Shown one piece after another: positions 15,310 through 25,170 of a stretch of 64,000 nucleotides of DNA. The position numbers were made by a program, and so were the translations under genes. Each line of letters starts with the position of its first letter. The stretch's first letter is position 1. This DNA is from Xylanibacter brevis ATCC 19188 (GTDB lineage: Bacteria > Bacteroidota > Bacteroidia > Bacteroidales > Bacteroidaceae): the NCBI RefSeq assembly GCF_000621725.1, contig NZ_JHXM01000021.1, positions 1 to 64,000 on the forward strand. Direction: 5' to 3'. Under the pieces are notes generated by a model. It saw nothing but the letters and a program-made list of their open reading frames with translations, had not been told where the DNA came from and did no database searches.

Positions 15310-17886
15310 TTATTTGATGAGAAAAGACATAATTCCTTTCATTATTCTTGCACGAACCAATGGATCTGTGATGCACTCAAAGGGGAATCCCATGGTGAAT
15401 GCGTGGTAGTCGGGACCATTATAGGCCACGGCAGCGCTCGACTCATCGTGCTCGTAAACCATAGCAGGAAAAGACATGGAAGAAGTGGGCTGTAGCACAT
15501 CAGTATGCGGAGCTGCATAGTGAAGTTCGTTGAGAGACTTATAGAAATCGAAATGAAGTCCTAAACCACGCACTGCAGCCGAAGATGTGTTGACCCCAGA
15601 AGCCTCGCATTTCAGCAGTTGTGAAAGTAGCAACTTCTCATCGTCTGTGGCTTGGTCACTACCCACGAAAGCACCACTTACCAAGAGGTTTCCGCCGTGA
15701 TAGGTGTACTTTCTCAGAGCCGACTGCATCGTTGGACGCAGTGTCTTGTAATATACCAGACTGTGTCCATCGTCCTTCTCAAGTCCAAGCACCAGGTCCA
15801 CAACCTGATATTGATCCAGCTTCACGCTACCGTTTTCTACAGCTTGTGATGAGCAACTGACAATATTGAATCTACCGTCATGTCTCAGTGCCTCAGCATG
15901 AGTGCAGACGTAGTTGAAATCGTTTCCTGCAATAATCTGTCCGGCCAGTTCTTCACCGCTGAAACCGAGTCCTGTAGAGTCTTCAATACCAATTTTGTCA
16001 GGATCGAACACTCTCTGACGTCCCAACCATCCGGCTGTTTTCCCATAAGTGATGCCAGGGTCTAACTCCATATCAAAACCCAGACCCGTGCTACTGATGG
16101 CTGGTGAGGACAGACGATGAAAGCCATTGACTATAAGTGCCTTGTAGGTGGCATCTTTTTGATATATGGCAGAAAGTGTCTCAGTGGGGAAACTACATCC
16201 ACCCTCGTTTGTCGCTACAACTTTAAAATGATACAAGATGCCTGGCGTCAATCGCACCGTGCATGATGTACCTTTTAGTGGTGTTCCATTGTCAAAACCG
16301 TTGTTCTCTTGTGCTATGTAAAGGATATAGCCAGTAGGTTTTGAACTTGGTTCCTGTCCGTCGATGATGCCTTGCCAGCTAATTCGTACTTCGCCCGCTT
16401 TGTTGGTAAATTCAATATGGAAATTGTCGGGAGCAAGAGGCTCCACGATATAGTCGCTTGCATGATGCGAAGTGACGTACTTAAGGATGGTTTTATAGAT
16501 AGAACGAGCAAGCGCAAACTTGAAATCAGGATCATGTCCATATCTCATATCGCCAAAATTCTGATGCGATAGAGTCTCAATAATGGAACTTGGGACAATC
16601 GGTAAACGTGTCTCTGAGTAGTTCCTGTCATAGAGTTTGCGCTTAGACCACTGGCCGTAGCGGTATTGCAGATCTTCTGTGGTGTTGTTGAGCAAGGCTG
16701 ACGCCAACTCGTAGGAAGCTGTTCTACTCATACCTGTTGCCAAAAGACTGTCACCGTGATGCGTGGTACAGATGCTGAGTGTACCATATATTCCTAATCC
16801 ATTGGATGTGTGGCCGGCATCACTATGGACGGCCAAAGACAATTCAATAGGTACTTTTCTGCCTGCAGAGTCGGGGGCGTAGCATGATCCACCGGCCAGC
16901 AGGTTGGTGGTCAGCGAGCGTGTATTAATGTCGTCAGCATAGTCGTTGCTGCCTTGTCGTGTGCTATACACCCGATAGGGCATACCAGCCCACTGAGCAT
17001 AGTAACGTGCACCTTCTAAACACCTGGGAAGACCACTGACCTGATTGCCGCGCTGAATATTGCCCATGCCGCCACCAAATCTGACGGCATCTGTAGTAAC
17101 CACACCTTTGTGGCGGCTTAAGTTGGTTACAGCAATATGATTGCGTTCGCTATTACCTTTTTCAAATTCGAAGGTACCCAGATAAACCCACGTGCTTCCA
17201 CCCATCTGTTGATTCACCCTGAACTCAGTGGTTTGGCCTTTGTGACAAACAAGATAGCAGGCATCGTCAACACTCTCTGGTACTGTCTGATAGCTGATGT
17301 AAACGGCATATTGTCCATCTTCAGGAATCTGAGGCGTGTAATATACTACACTTTGATTATTTCTGTTGTGCGTCGTCTTAGCCATTCGCGCCGTACCTGC
17401 AACGAAAGGATTCTCGTTGTCTCTGTAGGCACCAGCATGTTGTGCAAAACCACGCTCGGGTGCCTCAGTCCAACTTTCTTTGAGATTCTTCTCGCGATAG
17501 GCCACCATAGATGTATGGTCGTCGTTATCCACAATTACCTCATTCTTCTGCCAGTCGCGTTCGCGTGGTGTAAACACCACAGCACCAGCATTCTCAAGCA
17601 TTGGGATGAGGTAGGGTACTACAATGGTTTGTGTGAAAAGGTCCTCGTTGGTGCAAAACAACGAAGGGCGCTGCCATCTCCATTTGCCTTCATTGCTGTC
17701 GAAGTATCGTCCGTGGCTAGCCCATACTGAAAGATGATGGCCTTCTAATCCTTTTTCGGCAATATGTGGCCTTGAAATGTTTTTTACCCATGGCTCGCCT
17801 TCATGATGGATCTTTTTCCATGATGTCTGCGCAGCTATGGGTAATGATATGATGGTGCAGAGTGCTATAAGAACTCGTTTATACAT
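15310..17886 (-). CDS. Secreted N-acetylmuramoyl-L-alanine amidase with golvesin-like and FN3 domains
   Basis: The 858-residue protein begins with a signal peptide (MYKRVLIALCTIISLPIAAQ). An Amidase_3-type fold appears split: HLSVWASHGR (His58), EDLF (Glu81) and GAVVFTPRERD at the start, and LSLAVHSDAGHTSNG (His354) later. Between them residues ~160-272 form a golvesin/xanthan-lyase-like beta domain (YAVYISYQ...STWVYLGTFEF...VVTTDAVRFGGG). A fibronectin type III domain follows at ~480-575, then ~280 unassigned residues. Similar proteins are often annotated 'xanthan lyase' in Bacteroidota, but peptidoglycan cleavage is the better-supported role. It overlaps the plsC-like gene by 8 bp. Confidence 0.82.
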   Translation of the reverse strand: MYKRVLIALCTIISLPIAAQTSWKKIHHEGEPWVKNISRPHIAEKGLEGHHLSVWASHGRYFDSNEGKWRWQRPSLFCTNEDLFTQTIVVPYLIPMLENAGAVVFTPRERDWQKNEVIVDNDDHTSMVAYREKNLKESWTEAPERGFAQHAGAYRDNENPFVAGTARMAKTTHNRNNQSVVYYTPQIPEDGQYAVYISYQTVPESVDDACYLVCHKGQTTEFRVNQQMGGSTWVYLGTFEFEKGNSERNHIAVTNLSRHKGVVTTDAVRFGGGMGNIQRGNQVSGLPRCLEGARYYAQWAGMPYRVYSTRQGSNDYADDINTRSLTTNLLAGGSCYAPDSAGRKVPIELSLAVHSDAGHTSNGLGIYGTLSICTTHHGDSLLATGMSRTASYELASALLNNTTEDLQYRYGQWSKRKLYDRNYSETRLPIVPSSIIETLSHQNFGDMRYGHDPDFKFALARSIYKTILKYVTSHHASDYIVEPLAPDNFHIEFTNKAGEVRISWQGIIDGQEPSSKPTGYILYIAQENNGFDNGTPLKGTSCTVRLTPGILYHFKVVATNEGGCSFPTETLSAIYQKDATYKALIVNGFHRLSSPAISSTGLGFDMELDPGITYGKTAGWLGRQRVFDPDKIGIEDSTGLGFSGEELAGQIIAGNDFNYVCTHAEALRHDGRFNIVSCSSQAVENGSVKLDQYQVVDLVLGLEKDDGHSLVYYKTLRPTMQSALRKYTYHGGNLLVSGAFVGSDQATDDEKLLLSQLLKCEASGVNTSSAAVRGLGLHFDFYKSLNELHYAAPHTDVLQPTSSMSFPAMVYEHDESSAAVAYNGPDYHAFTMGFPFECITDPLVRARIMKGIMSFLIK

Positions 17887-18433
17887 TGCCGATGGTAAAG
17901 TTTTCCGGATTCTTTCCTTTGAAATCCTTGAAGTATAGTTTGATTTCCCGCATGTCCTTCTCTAGGTCTCCTGAAGGGATGATGGTCTTAGTGCATCTGA
18001 TGATCTTCTTCTCATAGTCTAATCCATAAAGAAGAATGGGGATGCCTGCCTTTAGAGCGATGAAATAGAATCCTTTCTTCCATTCTTCCACACGAGAGCG
18101 AGTACCCTCGGGCGTGATGCAAAGTCGGAAAGAGTCAGCAGCTTTAGCTGACTCGGCAATAGAGTCAGTCATACTGGTGTGCTTTTGTCTGTAAACAGGG
18201 ATGCCTCCCATCTTCTTGAATAGCGATCCTAATGGCCAAAAGAACCATTCTTTCTTCATCATGAAATTGCTATTCAAACCTATCGCTTTATTATATAGCT
18301 GTCCGTAGAAGAAGTCCCAGTTGCTAGTGTGAGGTGCCAAGCAAATGATAAACTTCTTGGGGTGTTCCTCGGTTACTTCGATGGTCCATCCTAGCTTTTG
18401 GCAAAGTAACCAATTACAAAATCGTTTTAACAT
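17879..18433 (-). CDS. 1-acyl-glycerol-phosphate acyltransferase-like protein (PlsC family)
   Basis: The 184-residue protein has the LPLAT motifs: HTSNWD (His35, Asp40) and PEGTR at 108-112. PlsC-type enzymes acylate lysophosphatidate at the inner membrane, but short versions like this also act on other lipids such as ornithine or glycine lipids. No strong transmembrane helix is seen. It is second in the minus-strand operon, overlapping the secreted amidase gene. Confidence 0.85.
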   Translation of the reverse strand: MLKRFCNWLLCQKLGWTIEVTEEHPKKFIICLAPHTSNWDFFYGQLYNKAIGLNSNFMMKKEWFFWPLGSLFKKMGGIPVYRQKHTSMTDSIAESAKAADSFRLCITPEGTRSRVEEWKKGFYFIALKAGIPILLYGLDYEKKIIRCTKTIIPSGDLEKDMREIKLYFKDFKGKNPENFTIGNV

Positions 18434-18457
18434 TGAAATATTCTGTGTTCTGTTTCT

Positions 18458-18727
18458 TTAGAGATTATTAATTTGATCAATAATCTCGCTTGCTTGCGAT
18501 GTAAAATCCTCTCTAAGTTTTTTGTAATAGGCCTTGGGCGTTAATCCTGGCTCGGGGTGAGAAATACGACTTACAAAGTCGCTTTGCATCTTGATGATGG
18601 CATATAGCAGCCCCTCAGCATTATCGTCGTTTACTTGATTTCCGTAAAGTGAAGCAGCAATAGCCTCTGCAAAGATTTCTTCGCAGATCATGTTGATTGC
18701 GCGTTTTAAAGTTCTTTTGTTTGCCAT
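18458..18727 (-). CDS. Conserved hypothetical protein, operon leader
   Basis: An 89-residue, mainly helical protein (MANKRTLKRAINMICEEIF...). It has no signal peptide or cysteine motif, and I do not recognise the family. It heads the operon running to the PP2C-like gene, with a promoter-like TATCTTTGG 25 bp upstream and a 24-bp gap to the acyltransferase. Confidence 0.75.
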   Translation of the reverse strand: MANKRTLKRAINMICEEIFAEAIAASLYGNQVNDDNAEGLLYAIIKMQSDFVSRISHPEPGLTPKAYYKKLREDFTSQASEIIDQINNL

Positions 18728-18751
18728 AGTCGTGATTTATTGATTTTCACG

Positions 18752-18760
18752 CCAAAGATA
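18752..18760 (-). promoter_or_regulatory. Promoter -7 element (TATCTTTGG)
   Basis: On the minus strand TATCTTTGG lies 25 bp before the ATG of the 89-aa gene. No clear -33 TTTG is seen. Confidence 0.55.
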
Positions 18761-18813
18761 CGAATTATATTTGAAACCTCCAAGCTTTTATTGTAAAATT
18801 AACAATTGGCCGA

Positions 18814-19881
18814 CTACAACATGCCCTTCGTTGATGGAAGCTGATAATTGTAGATATCTCTCCTTACGGCCTGTCGTAGCGCTCTTGCCAATGCTTTGAA
18901 GATGCCTTCAATCTTGTGATGCTCATTGGTGCCCTCTGCATGAATATACAGATTCATATGGGCGGCATCCGAGAGGCTCTTGAAGAAATGGAAGAACATC
19001 TCGGTAGGCATGTCTCCAATCTTCTCGCGTTTGAACTCTGCTTCCCAAACCAGCCAGGGACGACCTCCAAAGTCGAGACACACATGGGCATTGCAGTCGT
19101 CCATAGGCAGGGCAAAGCCATAGCGCTCAATTCCTCTTTTTGTGCCTAGGGCGTTGTGGATGCATTGTCCCAGAGCCAGAGCGGTGTCTTCGATGGTGTG
19201 ATGTTCGTCAACGTTCAGGTCACCATTACAACGTATTTTCAGGTCAATCATTCCGTGTTTGCCGATCTGTTCCAGCATGTGGTCAAAGAAGCCAAGACCT
19301 GTATTGATGTCGCATTTTCCTGTTCCGTCAAGCGCCACACTGACGTCTATATCGGTCTCTTTGGTGGCTCTCTTGACATTGGCAATGCGCTCTCCGTCAA
19401 ATATATTTTCTGCAATTTGTTTCCAAGTCATATCATCAGTTAGAATAAGTGACTTGCAACCAATGTTGCGTGCAAACTGCGCATCGGTCTCTCTATCGCC
19501 AATCACATAGCTATTGGCTATGTCATATTCACCTGATTCTATATATTTTTTTACGAGTCCAATCTCGGGCTTTCTTGTGGGAGCATTGTCTTCGGGGAAG
19601 TGGGAGTCAATCAGAATGTCATCGAACTCAATGCCTTCGCCTTTCAGCGTGTTGAGTATGAAGTTATGCGCAGGCCAGAAGGTGTCTTCGGGAAAGGATT
19701 TGGTGCCGAGACCATCCTGATTGCTGACCATTACAAAGAGAAAGTCAGTCCTCTCTTTCAAAAAACCTAACCATCTGAAAACGCCTGGTTTGAATGTGAT
19801 TTTATCAAGTGCGTCAACCTGTTCGTCGAATGGTTCTTCTACAAGTGTTCCGTCACGATCAATAAATAATATTTTTTTCAT
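18814..19881 (-). CDS. hisB: Bifunctional histidinol-phosphatase / imidazoleglycerol-phosphate dehydratase
   Basis: The 355-residue protein combines two steps of histidine biosynthesis. The N-terminal HAD phosphatase begins [18 protein letters not shown] with the catalytic pair D8/D10. The dehydratase domain from ~165 has [31 protein letters not shown] and [21 protein letters not shown], the manganese-binding histidine blocks. Length is normal for the fused enzyme. The other his genes are not adjacent; the upstream neighbour is a membrane protein, with an 11-bp gap. Confidence 0.96.
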   Translation of the reverse strand: MKKILFIDRDGTLVEEPFDEQVDALDKITFKPGVFRWLGFLKERTDFLFVMVSNQDGLGTKSFPEDTFWPAHNFILNTLKGEGIEFDDILIDSHFPEDNAPTRKPEIGLVKKYIESGEYDIANSYVIGDRETDAQFARNIGCKSLILTDDMTWKQIAENIFDGERIANVKRATKETDIDVSVALDGTGKCDINTGLGFFDHMLEQIGKHGMIDLKIRCNGDLNVDEHHTIEDTALALGQCIHNALGTKRGIERYGFALPMDDCNAHVCLDFGGRPWLVWEAEFKREKIGDMPTEMFFHFFKSLSDAAHMNLYIHAEGTNEHHKIEGIFKALARALRQAVRRDIYNYQLPSTKGML

Positions 19882-19892
19882 CGTTAAGTCTA

Positions 19893-20735
19893 TTATTTGT
19901 TATTAATGCTGATATATAAATAATAAAATGGATATACCATAAATAGAAACAGATAGCCCTGTATGAATCCCGAAATTGAGAATAAAATAGGTTCGAGCCA
20001 TATCATATAGCCGGGCAAGACAACAGCGTCGCCCATCGCCAAATCTCTACGCGCTATTATATTGGCAACGATGAGAATTGTTCTTGGCAACTGCAAGAAC
20101 TGGGTGATGATGAAGATGCAGATGACACACAGTAAGAAGGTGCCTAAAATGCTGGGCAGATGGTGAAGCCCCTTGGTGTAAGACTTTCCATATGCTGTTG
20201 ATAGTTTTGTTTGCTTGTTAAGTACGTATTGATACTCACCATATATTAATGGCAGGGTGAATAGCGAAAGAATGAATGCGGTGATGCTGGCGATGATCAC
20301 AGCAGGTATCAACCCCATGGGTGTAGATAGGTAAAACATACCGACCGCCAGCGCGATGATAACTACAAAGGGCAACAACATGCTGAGGTTGAATTTGAGG
20401 ATTCTGACAAACAGTTTTAAATGAAATGTACCATACCAATGCTTAGCTGGCAATATGGCTCCATTTTCCTGATGTTCTTTTAAGGTGGCAAACCCCTGCG
20501 AAAGCATAGCCGTTATCATAATGAAAAGCAACAGCGATAAGATACATTGTGCGAAGAATCCTGTGTTGTTGGCCAATACTGTTGTATAGATTCCTGCAAC
20601 GATTGCGTAAATAAGTGTTGTCGTCCAAGACCTTTTCAACAGTCTTGTGAAATTGTCCATATAAAGTCTGTTGCCGTCCCTAAGCGCTTTTATAGGACCG
20701 CGTGATTTTACTACTGTTGAAGTATTTTCAATCAT
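19893..20735 (-). CDS. Integral membrane protein of unknown function
   Basis: A 280-residue protein with about six hydrophobic segments (near residues 37-58, 60-85, 115-138, 142-165, 195-215 and 250-275). The N-terminal ~30 residues are cytoplasmic-looking. No transporter or enzyme motif was recognised. It lies immediately upstream of hisB on the same transcript, but a functional link to histidine synthesis is not supported by the sequence. Confidence 0.75.
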   Translation of the reverse strand: MIENTSTVVKSRGPIKALRDGNRLYMDNFTRLLKRSWTTTLIYAIVAGIYTTVLANNTGFFAQCILSLLLFIMITAMLSQGFATLKEHQENGAILPAKHWYGTFHLKLFVRILKFNLSMLLPFVVIIALAVGMFYLSTPMGLIPAVIIASITAFILSLFTLPLIYGEYQYVLNKQTKLSTAYGKSYTKGLHHLPSILGTFLLCVICIFIITQFLQLPRTILIVANIIARRDLAMGDAVVLPGYMIWLEPILFSISGFIQGYLFLFMVYPFYYLYISINNK

Positions 20736-20763
20736 AAAATCTGTAATTATTTCATTATTTATT

Positions 20764-20794
20764 GCAAAGGTACAGACTTTTTTTGTAACTTTGC
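20764..20794. promoter_or_regulatory. Divergent promoter pair
   Basis: On the minus strand TACCTTTGC (20764-20772) serves the membrane protein-hisB unit. On the plus strand TAACTTTGC (20786-20794) serves the oxidoreductase operon. The two -7 elements are 13 bp apart, so binding of polymerase at one probably excludes the other. Confidence 0.75.
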
Positions 20795-20823
20795 ATGATT
20801 TAATTTGAAAATTAATACAATTT

Positions 20824-21807
20824 ATGAAGATATTAAAGTGGGGATTTATTGGGTGTGGTGAAGTGACCGAGAAAAAAAGCGGTCCTGCATTTAGCGAGGT
20901 TGCCGGTTCACAGGTGGAGGCGGTGATGAGTCGCAGCCTTGATAAAGCAAAATCCTATGCACAGCGACACGGCATCAAGAAATGGTATGACGATGCACAA
21001 GAGCTGATTGACGATCCCGAGGTGAATGCCGTCTATGTGGCAACACCTCCTTCCAGTCATGCAACCTTTGCCATCATGTCGATGAAAGCCGGTAAGCCCG
21101 TTTATATCGAAAAGCCACTGGCAGCCAGTTATGATGATTGTGCTCGTATTAATCGCATTAGCGAGCAAACAGGCGTTCCGTGTTTTGTGGCTTTCTATAG
21201 ACGTTATCTTCCATATTTTCAGCGTGTGAAAGATATTATCGATCAGGGTATTATCGGAAAAATTATCAATGTGCAGGTACGCTTTGCTGTGCCTCCACGC
21301 GATTTGGATTACGCTCATCCGGAAAACCTGCCATGGCGACTTCAGCCAGATATTGCAGGTGGTGGCTATTTTTATGATTTGGCACCACATCAGCTCGACT
21401 TACTGCAACACATGTTTGGCGTCATTCTTGAGGCTCGTGGCATTTGTGCAAATAGAGGAAATCTTTATTCGGCAGAAGACTCTGTAAGTGCTGTTTTTAA
21501 GTTTGAGAACGGATTGCCCGGCAGCGGGTCATGGTGTTTTGTGGGACACGAATCAGCTAAAGAAGATCGCATCTTGGTTATCGGCGAACAAGGGTCGCTC
21601 AGTTTCTCTGTATTTAGCTATGAACCCATCACACTTCATACTAGCGAGGGACGCCAGCAGATTGCTGTCGAGAATCCTCCCTATGTGCAATATCCACTCA
21701 TTAAAAACGTGATAGAGCATCTTCAAGGTCTTTCTGTTTGTCAGTGTACCAGTGTGTCGGCCACACCTACCAATTGGGCAATGGATCGTATATTAGGTAA
21801 GATATAA
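20824..21807 (+). CDS. Gfo/Idh/MocA-family oxidoreductase
   Basis: The 327-residue NAD(P)-dependent dehydrogenase has an N-terminal Rossmann fold starting WGFIGCGEVTEKKSGPAF, then VYVATPPSSHATFA, and the family signature YIEKPLA (residues ~98-104) with the catalytic lysine. The second half is the usual beta-sheet substrate domain (GGGYFYDLAPHQLDLLQHMFG). The substrate is probably a sugar or sugar derivative but cannot be named. It is followed after 6 bp by the DUF4421 gene. Confidence 0.92.
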   Translation: MKILKWGFIGCGEVTEKKSGPAFSEVAGSQVEAVMSRSLDKAKSYAQRHGIKKWYDDAQELIDDPEVNAVYVATPPSSHATFAIMSMKAGKPVYIEKPLAASYDDCARINRISEQTGVPCFVAFYRRYLPYFQRVKDIIDQGIIGKIINVQVRFAVPPRDLDYAHPENLPWRLQPDIAGGGYFYDLAPHQLDLLQHMFGVILEARGICANRGNLYSAEDSVSAVFKFENGLPGSGSWCFVGHESAKEDRILVIGEQGSLSFSVFSYEPITLHTSEGRQQIAVENPPYVQYPLIKNVIEHLQGLSVCQCTSVSATPTNWAMDRILGKI

Positions 21808-21813
21808 GTTGGG

Positions 21814-22983
21814 ATGAATTTCTGTAGATATTTGGCATTAGGGCTTATTTCCTGTTTCTCCACAGCTGCGCTGGGGCAGGATTGTGATGTTCGTGCTGAT
21901 TCCACTACATCCTATTTAAATTCAATATCTGATTTAAATTCTACGGTATCGATAGATTCTGATGCTTCTGCTGGTCTAGAGAATCGTCCTCGTAAGATGA
22001 GTCTCTTGCGACGCATCATTCGTGGTTTTGACCGATTAGATACGGCCTATATTGAACCGCAGCATTATGTATTCACCGCTATGCTGCAGGCCACGCATAC
22101 CTACGATCTGTATATGCTTCGCAGTCGTGGACAGAACCTACAGGAGTTTACGTTTGCTCCCGACATGAATATGAAGTTAGGTCCGTATTTCGGCTGGAAG
22201 TGGTTTTTTGCGGGATACACGTTTGAACTGAAAGATGTGAATGCAAAGAACTTGAAAGACGAGTTTACTCTCAGCATATATAGTTCTCAGATTGGAATCG
22301 ACTTGTTTTATCGACGTACGGGAAACAACTATAAGTTGCGCAATGTGTCGCTGGGAAGTGGTTTAGACACTAAACCGTTGGAAAATGTGCCCTTTTCTGG
22401 TGTTAAAGCCGGCATTACGGGATTTAATATCTATTATATATTCAATCATGGACATTTCTCTTATCCGGCCGCTTTTAGCCAGAGTACCATTCAAAAGATA
22501 AGTTGTGGCTCATGGATGGCTGGCATAGGATATACGCAGAATTCTCTCTCTCTTAATTATAAAAGTTTGCAGAATCTTGTCAATGACAAATTGAGCTCTT
22601 CTACGTTTAAACTCGACGAAGGACTGATGATTGATGATGTGAGATATCACGATATGAAAGTGTCTGGTGGTTACGCCTACAACTGGGTATTTGCAAAATC
22701 CTGGCTCTTGGCAGCTAGTTTACAGGCTGCTCTTGCCTACAAATATTCTGTGGCAGACAACAATGAAGGTCGTGATAATGGTTTTGACTTCAAGAACGTA
22801 AATGTCGATGGCGTGGGGCGTTTTGGTTTGGTTTATAATAATATGCGTTGGTTTGCAGGAATGAATATTATTCTGAATTCTTACAACTATCGTAAGCCTC
22901 GTTTCGCAACAAACAACATATTTGGTTCGATGAATTTGTATGTTGGCTATAATTTTGGATTAAAGAAGAAATACAAGAAGTAA
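21814..22983 (+). CDS. DUF4421 outer-membrane protein
   Basis: The 389-residue protein has a signal peptide (FCRYLALGLISCFSTAALG) and a body of alternating beta strands with aromatic ends (YIEPQHYVFTAMLQATHTYD, FGWKWFFAGYTFELKD, NIFGSMNLYVGYNFGLKK). This matches the DUF4421 family of Bacteroidota beta-barrel proteins. Its function is unknown. The stop codon overlaps the start of the DUF1460 gene, so the pair is translationally coupled. Confidence 0.85.
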   Translation: MNFCRYLALGLISCFSTAALGQDCDVRADSTTSYLNSISDLNSTVSIDSDASAGLENRPRKMSLLRRIIRGFDRLDTAYIEPQHYVFTAMLQATHTYDLYMLRSRGQNLQEFTFAPDMNMKLGPYFGWKWFFAGYTFELKDVNAKNLKDEFTLSIYSSQIGIDLFYRRTGNNYKLRNVSLGSGLDTKPLENVPFSGVKAGITGFNIYYIFNHGHFSYPAAFSQSTIQKISCGSWMAGIGYTQNSLSLNYKSLQNLVNDKLSSSTFKLDEGLMIDDVRYHDMKVSGGYAYNWVFAKSWLLAASLQAALAYKYSVADNNEGRDNGFDFKNVNVDGVGRFGLVYNNMRWFAGMNIILNSYNYRKPRFATNNIFGSMNLYVGYNFGLKKKYKK

Positions 22984-23813
22984 TGATGAATAAACTTTTG
23001 GTTTTTATTGTATTATCATTGATGCCTATCTGCATAAATGCGGCAAACGATAAGGAAGTGGATAGCATTTTTGTAGAGCGTTTGCTAGCTAGCGGACATA
23101 CTGATGTTTTGTGGTTTGCTAAGCAATTTATCGGACGTCCATATGTGGCTCATACATTGGAAATCAATCGTGAGGAAACACTTGTTGTCAACACCCGAGA
23201 GGTTGATTGTACGACCTTTGTCGAGAATGTGCTGGCACTGACGATGTGTAGCAGAAGAGGGGAGAGATGCTTTTCTGATTTTAAACACCAGCTAATGCAA
23301 CTTCGCTATCGAAAAGGTGTGATTAATGCATATCCAAGTCGTTTGCACTATTTCTCAGATTGGATTATTGACAATGAGTCTATGGGATACGTGACTGAGA
23401 TTCAGAAGCCGACTAGCTTGTTTTCTGAACTACAAACGGTGAGCGTTCATTGGATGTCAACCCATCCGGGCTCTTATCGTGCACTGCGAGAGAATCCAGA
23501 CTTCAGCGACGTCATCAAGCAACAAGAACAAAAACTAACGGGTAAACAGTGTCGTTTTATTCCTACACGCAATGTGGTCAATAATAAACTGATGCGTGAA
23601 ACCGTGCACGATGGCGACGTGATTGCTACTGTTAGTACCAAAAATGGGTTGGACATTGCCCACCTAGGGTTTGCTATATGGAAGAATGGAGTGCTCTGTT
23701 TCCTCGATGCATCGTCTATCCATAAGAAGGTGGTGGTTGAGCCTACTAGTCTTCGTCAATATTTGACCAAGAGAAAACAGGTCTGCGGCTTCCGACTTAT
23801 TCGCCTGAAGTAG
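22983..23813 (+). CDS. DUF1460 secreted NlpC/P60-like amidase
   Basis: The 276-residue protein has a signal peptide and the DUF1460 core: FIGRPYVAHTLE, EVDCTTFVENVLAL with the proposed nucleophile Cys, and DIAHLGFAIWKNG with the proposed His. Family members are papain-like peptidoglycan hydrolases related to NlpC/P60. The start may be ATG 22983 or the next codon, ATG 22986. Its 3' end converges on and overlaps the ferredoxin-flavodoxin gene by 17 bp. Confidence 0.88.
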   Translation: MMNKLLVFIVLSLMPICINAANDKEVDSIFVERLLASGHTDVLWFAKQFIGRPYVAHTLEINREETLVVNTREVDCTTFVENVLALTMCSRRGERCFSDFKHQLMQLRYRKGVINAYPSRLHYFSDWIIDNESMGYVTEIQKPTSLFSELQTVSVHWMSTHPGSYRALRENPDFSDVIKQQEQKLTGKQCRFIPTRNVVNNKLMRETVHDGDVIATVSTKNGLDIAHLGFAIWKNGVLCFLDASSIHKKVVVEPTSLRQYLTKRKQVCGFRLIRLK

Positions 23814-24600
23814 CAGTCCTGTGCCCAAAGTAGTATTGCCCGCGTTTTTTAGTAATCCGACCATAGTTGATGGCGTGCTTTGGACAATGATGATAGCAAT
23901 TTAGACAATTAGTACAACTGTTGTCGTGTTTCCATTCAGGAAGCCCATTTGTTATCACGATGTCACCTGTTGGACAGACCTTACTGCATTTGCCACAATG
24001 AATGCATAAATCCTCGTCAACAGAGAATTTCTTGTCACTAATCATTTTTTTATTAAAATAGGCACCGACCACATGACTGAAGAACCAAGGAATAGGTCCC
24101 TTCTTGATGAGGAACAAATGACTCTGTTTATTGAGAATGATATCAAGAGCTGCATCGAGGTCTTTAGTAGCTTGTGCAATCTTTTCAGCTTCCCGCTGTG
24201 GCGTGTCGGTGTACATGAATGGCAGGCAAACATATGACTCTGGCATAATTAGTGAAATGGCAAAATTGATGTTTAAGCCTTTTGCCATAAGTTCGTTGCT
24301 AAACATCTTGATAGCTTCTCCAGCGCTGTCTCCACAGGTTACCACCACGTAGCAATAATGTTTGCTCATATTATTTGACGGGGTGTTAAATGTGAGTTTC
24401 TGAAGGAACTGCTTGACGATATGTGGAGGCTGCCACCCGTGAACGGGAAAGCAGAAACCGATACGTTCGGAGTCGTCAAGGTGATAGTTGCATGAACCTT
24501 TTAGCTCGTCGGGCACAAACAGAAGCCGTTCACCGGTAGCCTCTGCCAATTTTTGTGCTGCCCATCGTGTGTTTCCTGTACCAGAGAAGTAAAATATCAT
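23797..24600 (-). CDS. EFR1-family ferredoxin-flavodoxin protein
   Basis: The 267-residue protein pairs a flavodoxin-like N-terminus (MIFYFSGTGNTRWAAQKLAE, FMN-binding loop SGTGNTR) with a C-terminal 2x[4Fe-4S] ferredoxin: CIHCGKCSKVCP and CTNCLNCYHHCP. It should carry out intramolecular electron transfer between FMN and iron-sulfur clusters, with unknown partners. A gene for a small secreted protein starts upstream, 5 bp from this ATG. Confidence 0.92.
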   Translation of the reverse strand: MIFYFSGTGNTRWAAQKLAEATGERLLFVPDELKGSCNYHLDDSERIGFCFPVHGWQPPHIVKQFLQKLTFNTPSNNMSKHYCYVVVTCGDSAGEAIKMFSNELMAKGLNINFAISLIMPESYVCLPFMYTDTPQREAEKIAQATKDLDAALDIILNKQSHLFLIKKGPIPWFFSHVVGAYFNKKMISDKKFSVDEDLCIHCGKCSKVCPTGDIVITNGLPEWKHDNSCTNCLNCYHHCPKHAINYGRITKKRGQYYFGHRTATSGE

Positions 24601-24605
24601 TTTCT

Positions 24606-25034
24606 TTATTTCTTTTTAAATTTCAGTGTATTAGGTAGTTTCTGCCATTTCCCATTTTTAGGCACTTTCAGGACACTGCCGCCCAAATGCTGCAACACGT
24701 AGGTGCTGTCGTCTTCTTGAGTCAACTTGGCGGTAAAGTCCTCGCTGCCATAGTCGTTGCTCACTTGCAATTGTGCGCTCTTGGGATTAGATATGTCTGC
24801 TGTCACAAATAGCCAGCAGTAGCTTGTGCCATTCTTGGAGAGATAACCAGGCAGCTGCCCGAAAAGCTCCTGTCCGGGGATAATGATGTCTTGATCGTAG
24901 AGGTTCATGCGGATATAGACATCATACTCACTATTAAATAGATAGCCTTTAAAAGGCTTTTGAGGCTCATTAGCCCATGCAAAAGACCCTGTCAAAAGCA
25001 GTAGTACAAAGCTAATTATTGTTTTTTTTGCCAT
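24606..25034 (-). CDS. Small secreted protein of unknown function
   Basis: Translation most likely starts at ATG 25034 (MAKKTIISFVLLLLTGSFAWA), giving 142 residues with a clear signal peptide. The earlier in-frame start at 25061 would lie inside the promoter -7 element. The mature part is beta-rich (YLFNSEYDVYIRMNLYDQD, LPGYLSKNGTSYCWLFVTAD). I recognise no family. It probably shares a transcript with the EFR1 gene. Confidence 0.75.
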   Translation of the reverse strand: MAKKTIISFVLLLLTGSFAWANEPQKPFKGYLFNSEYDVYIRMNLYDQDIIIPGQELFGQLPGYLSKNGTSYCWLFVTADISNPKSAQLQVSNDYGSEDFTAKLTQEDDSTYVLQHLGGSVLKVPKNGKWQKLPNTLKFKKK

Positions 25035-25058
25035 TTTTCTTGTGTATTCAATCAACGA

Positions 25059-25066
25059 CAAAAGTA
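25059..25066 (-). promoter_or_regulatory. Promoter -7 element (TACTTTTG)
   Basis: TACTTTTG on the minus strand fits TAnnTTTG and supports the start of the small secreted protein at 25034. Confidence 0.5.
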
Positions 25067-25140
25067 CTTAATTAAATCAATAAATTAAATAATTATTGAA
25101 TTTTTTTTTGGAAATAATTGTTTTATTTAAAAATAATTAA

Positions 25141-25149
25141 TATCTTTGC
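25141..25149 (+). promoter_or_regulatory. Promoter -7 element of the glycogen operon
   Basis: TATCTTTGC lies 21 bp before the ATG of the glycogen synthase gene in an A/T-rich leader. The -33 element is not clear. Confidence 0.7.
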
Positions 25150-25170
25150 CCACGTATATAAATTTTTAAG

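Noticed and set aside
18814..20735. Histidine operon including the membrane protein
   Set aside because: Only hisB is recognisable; the upstream membrane protein has no sequence link to histidine metabolism.
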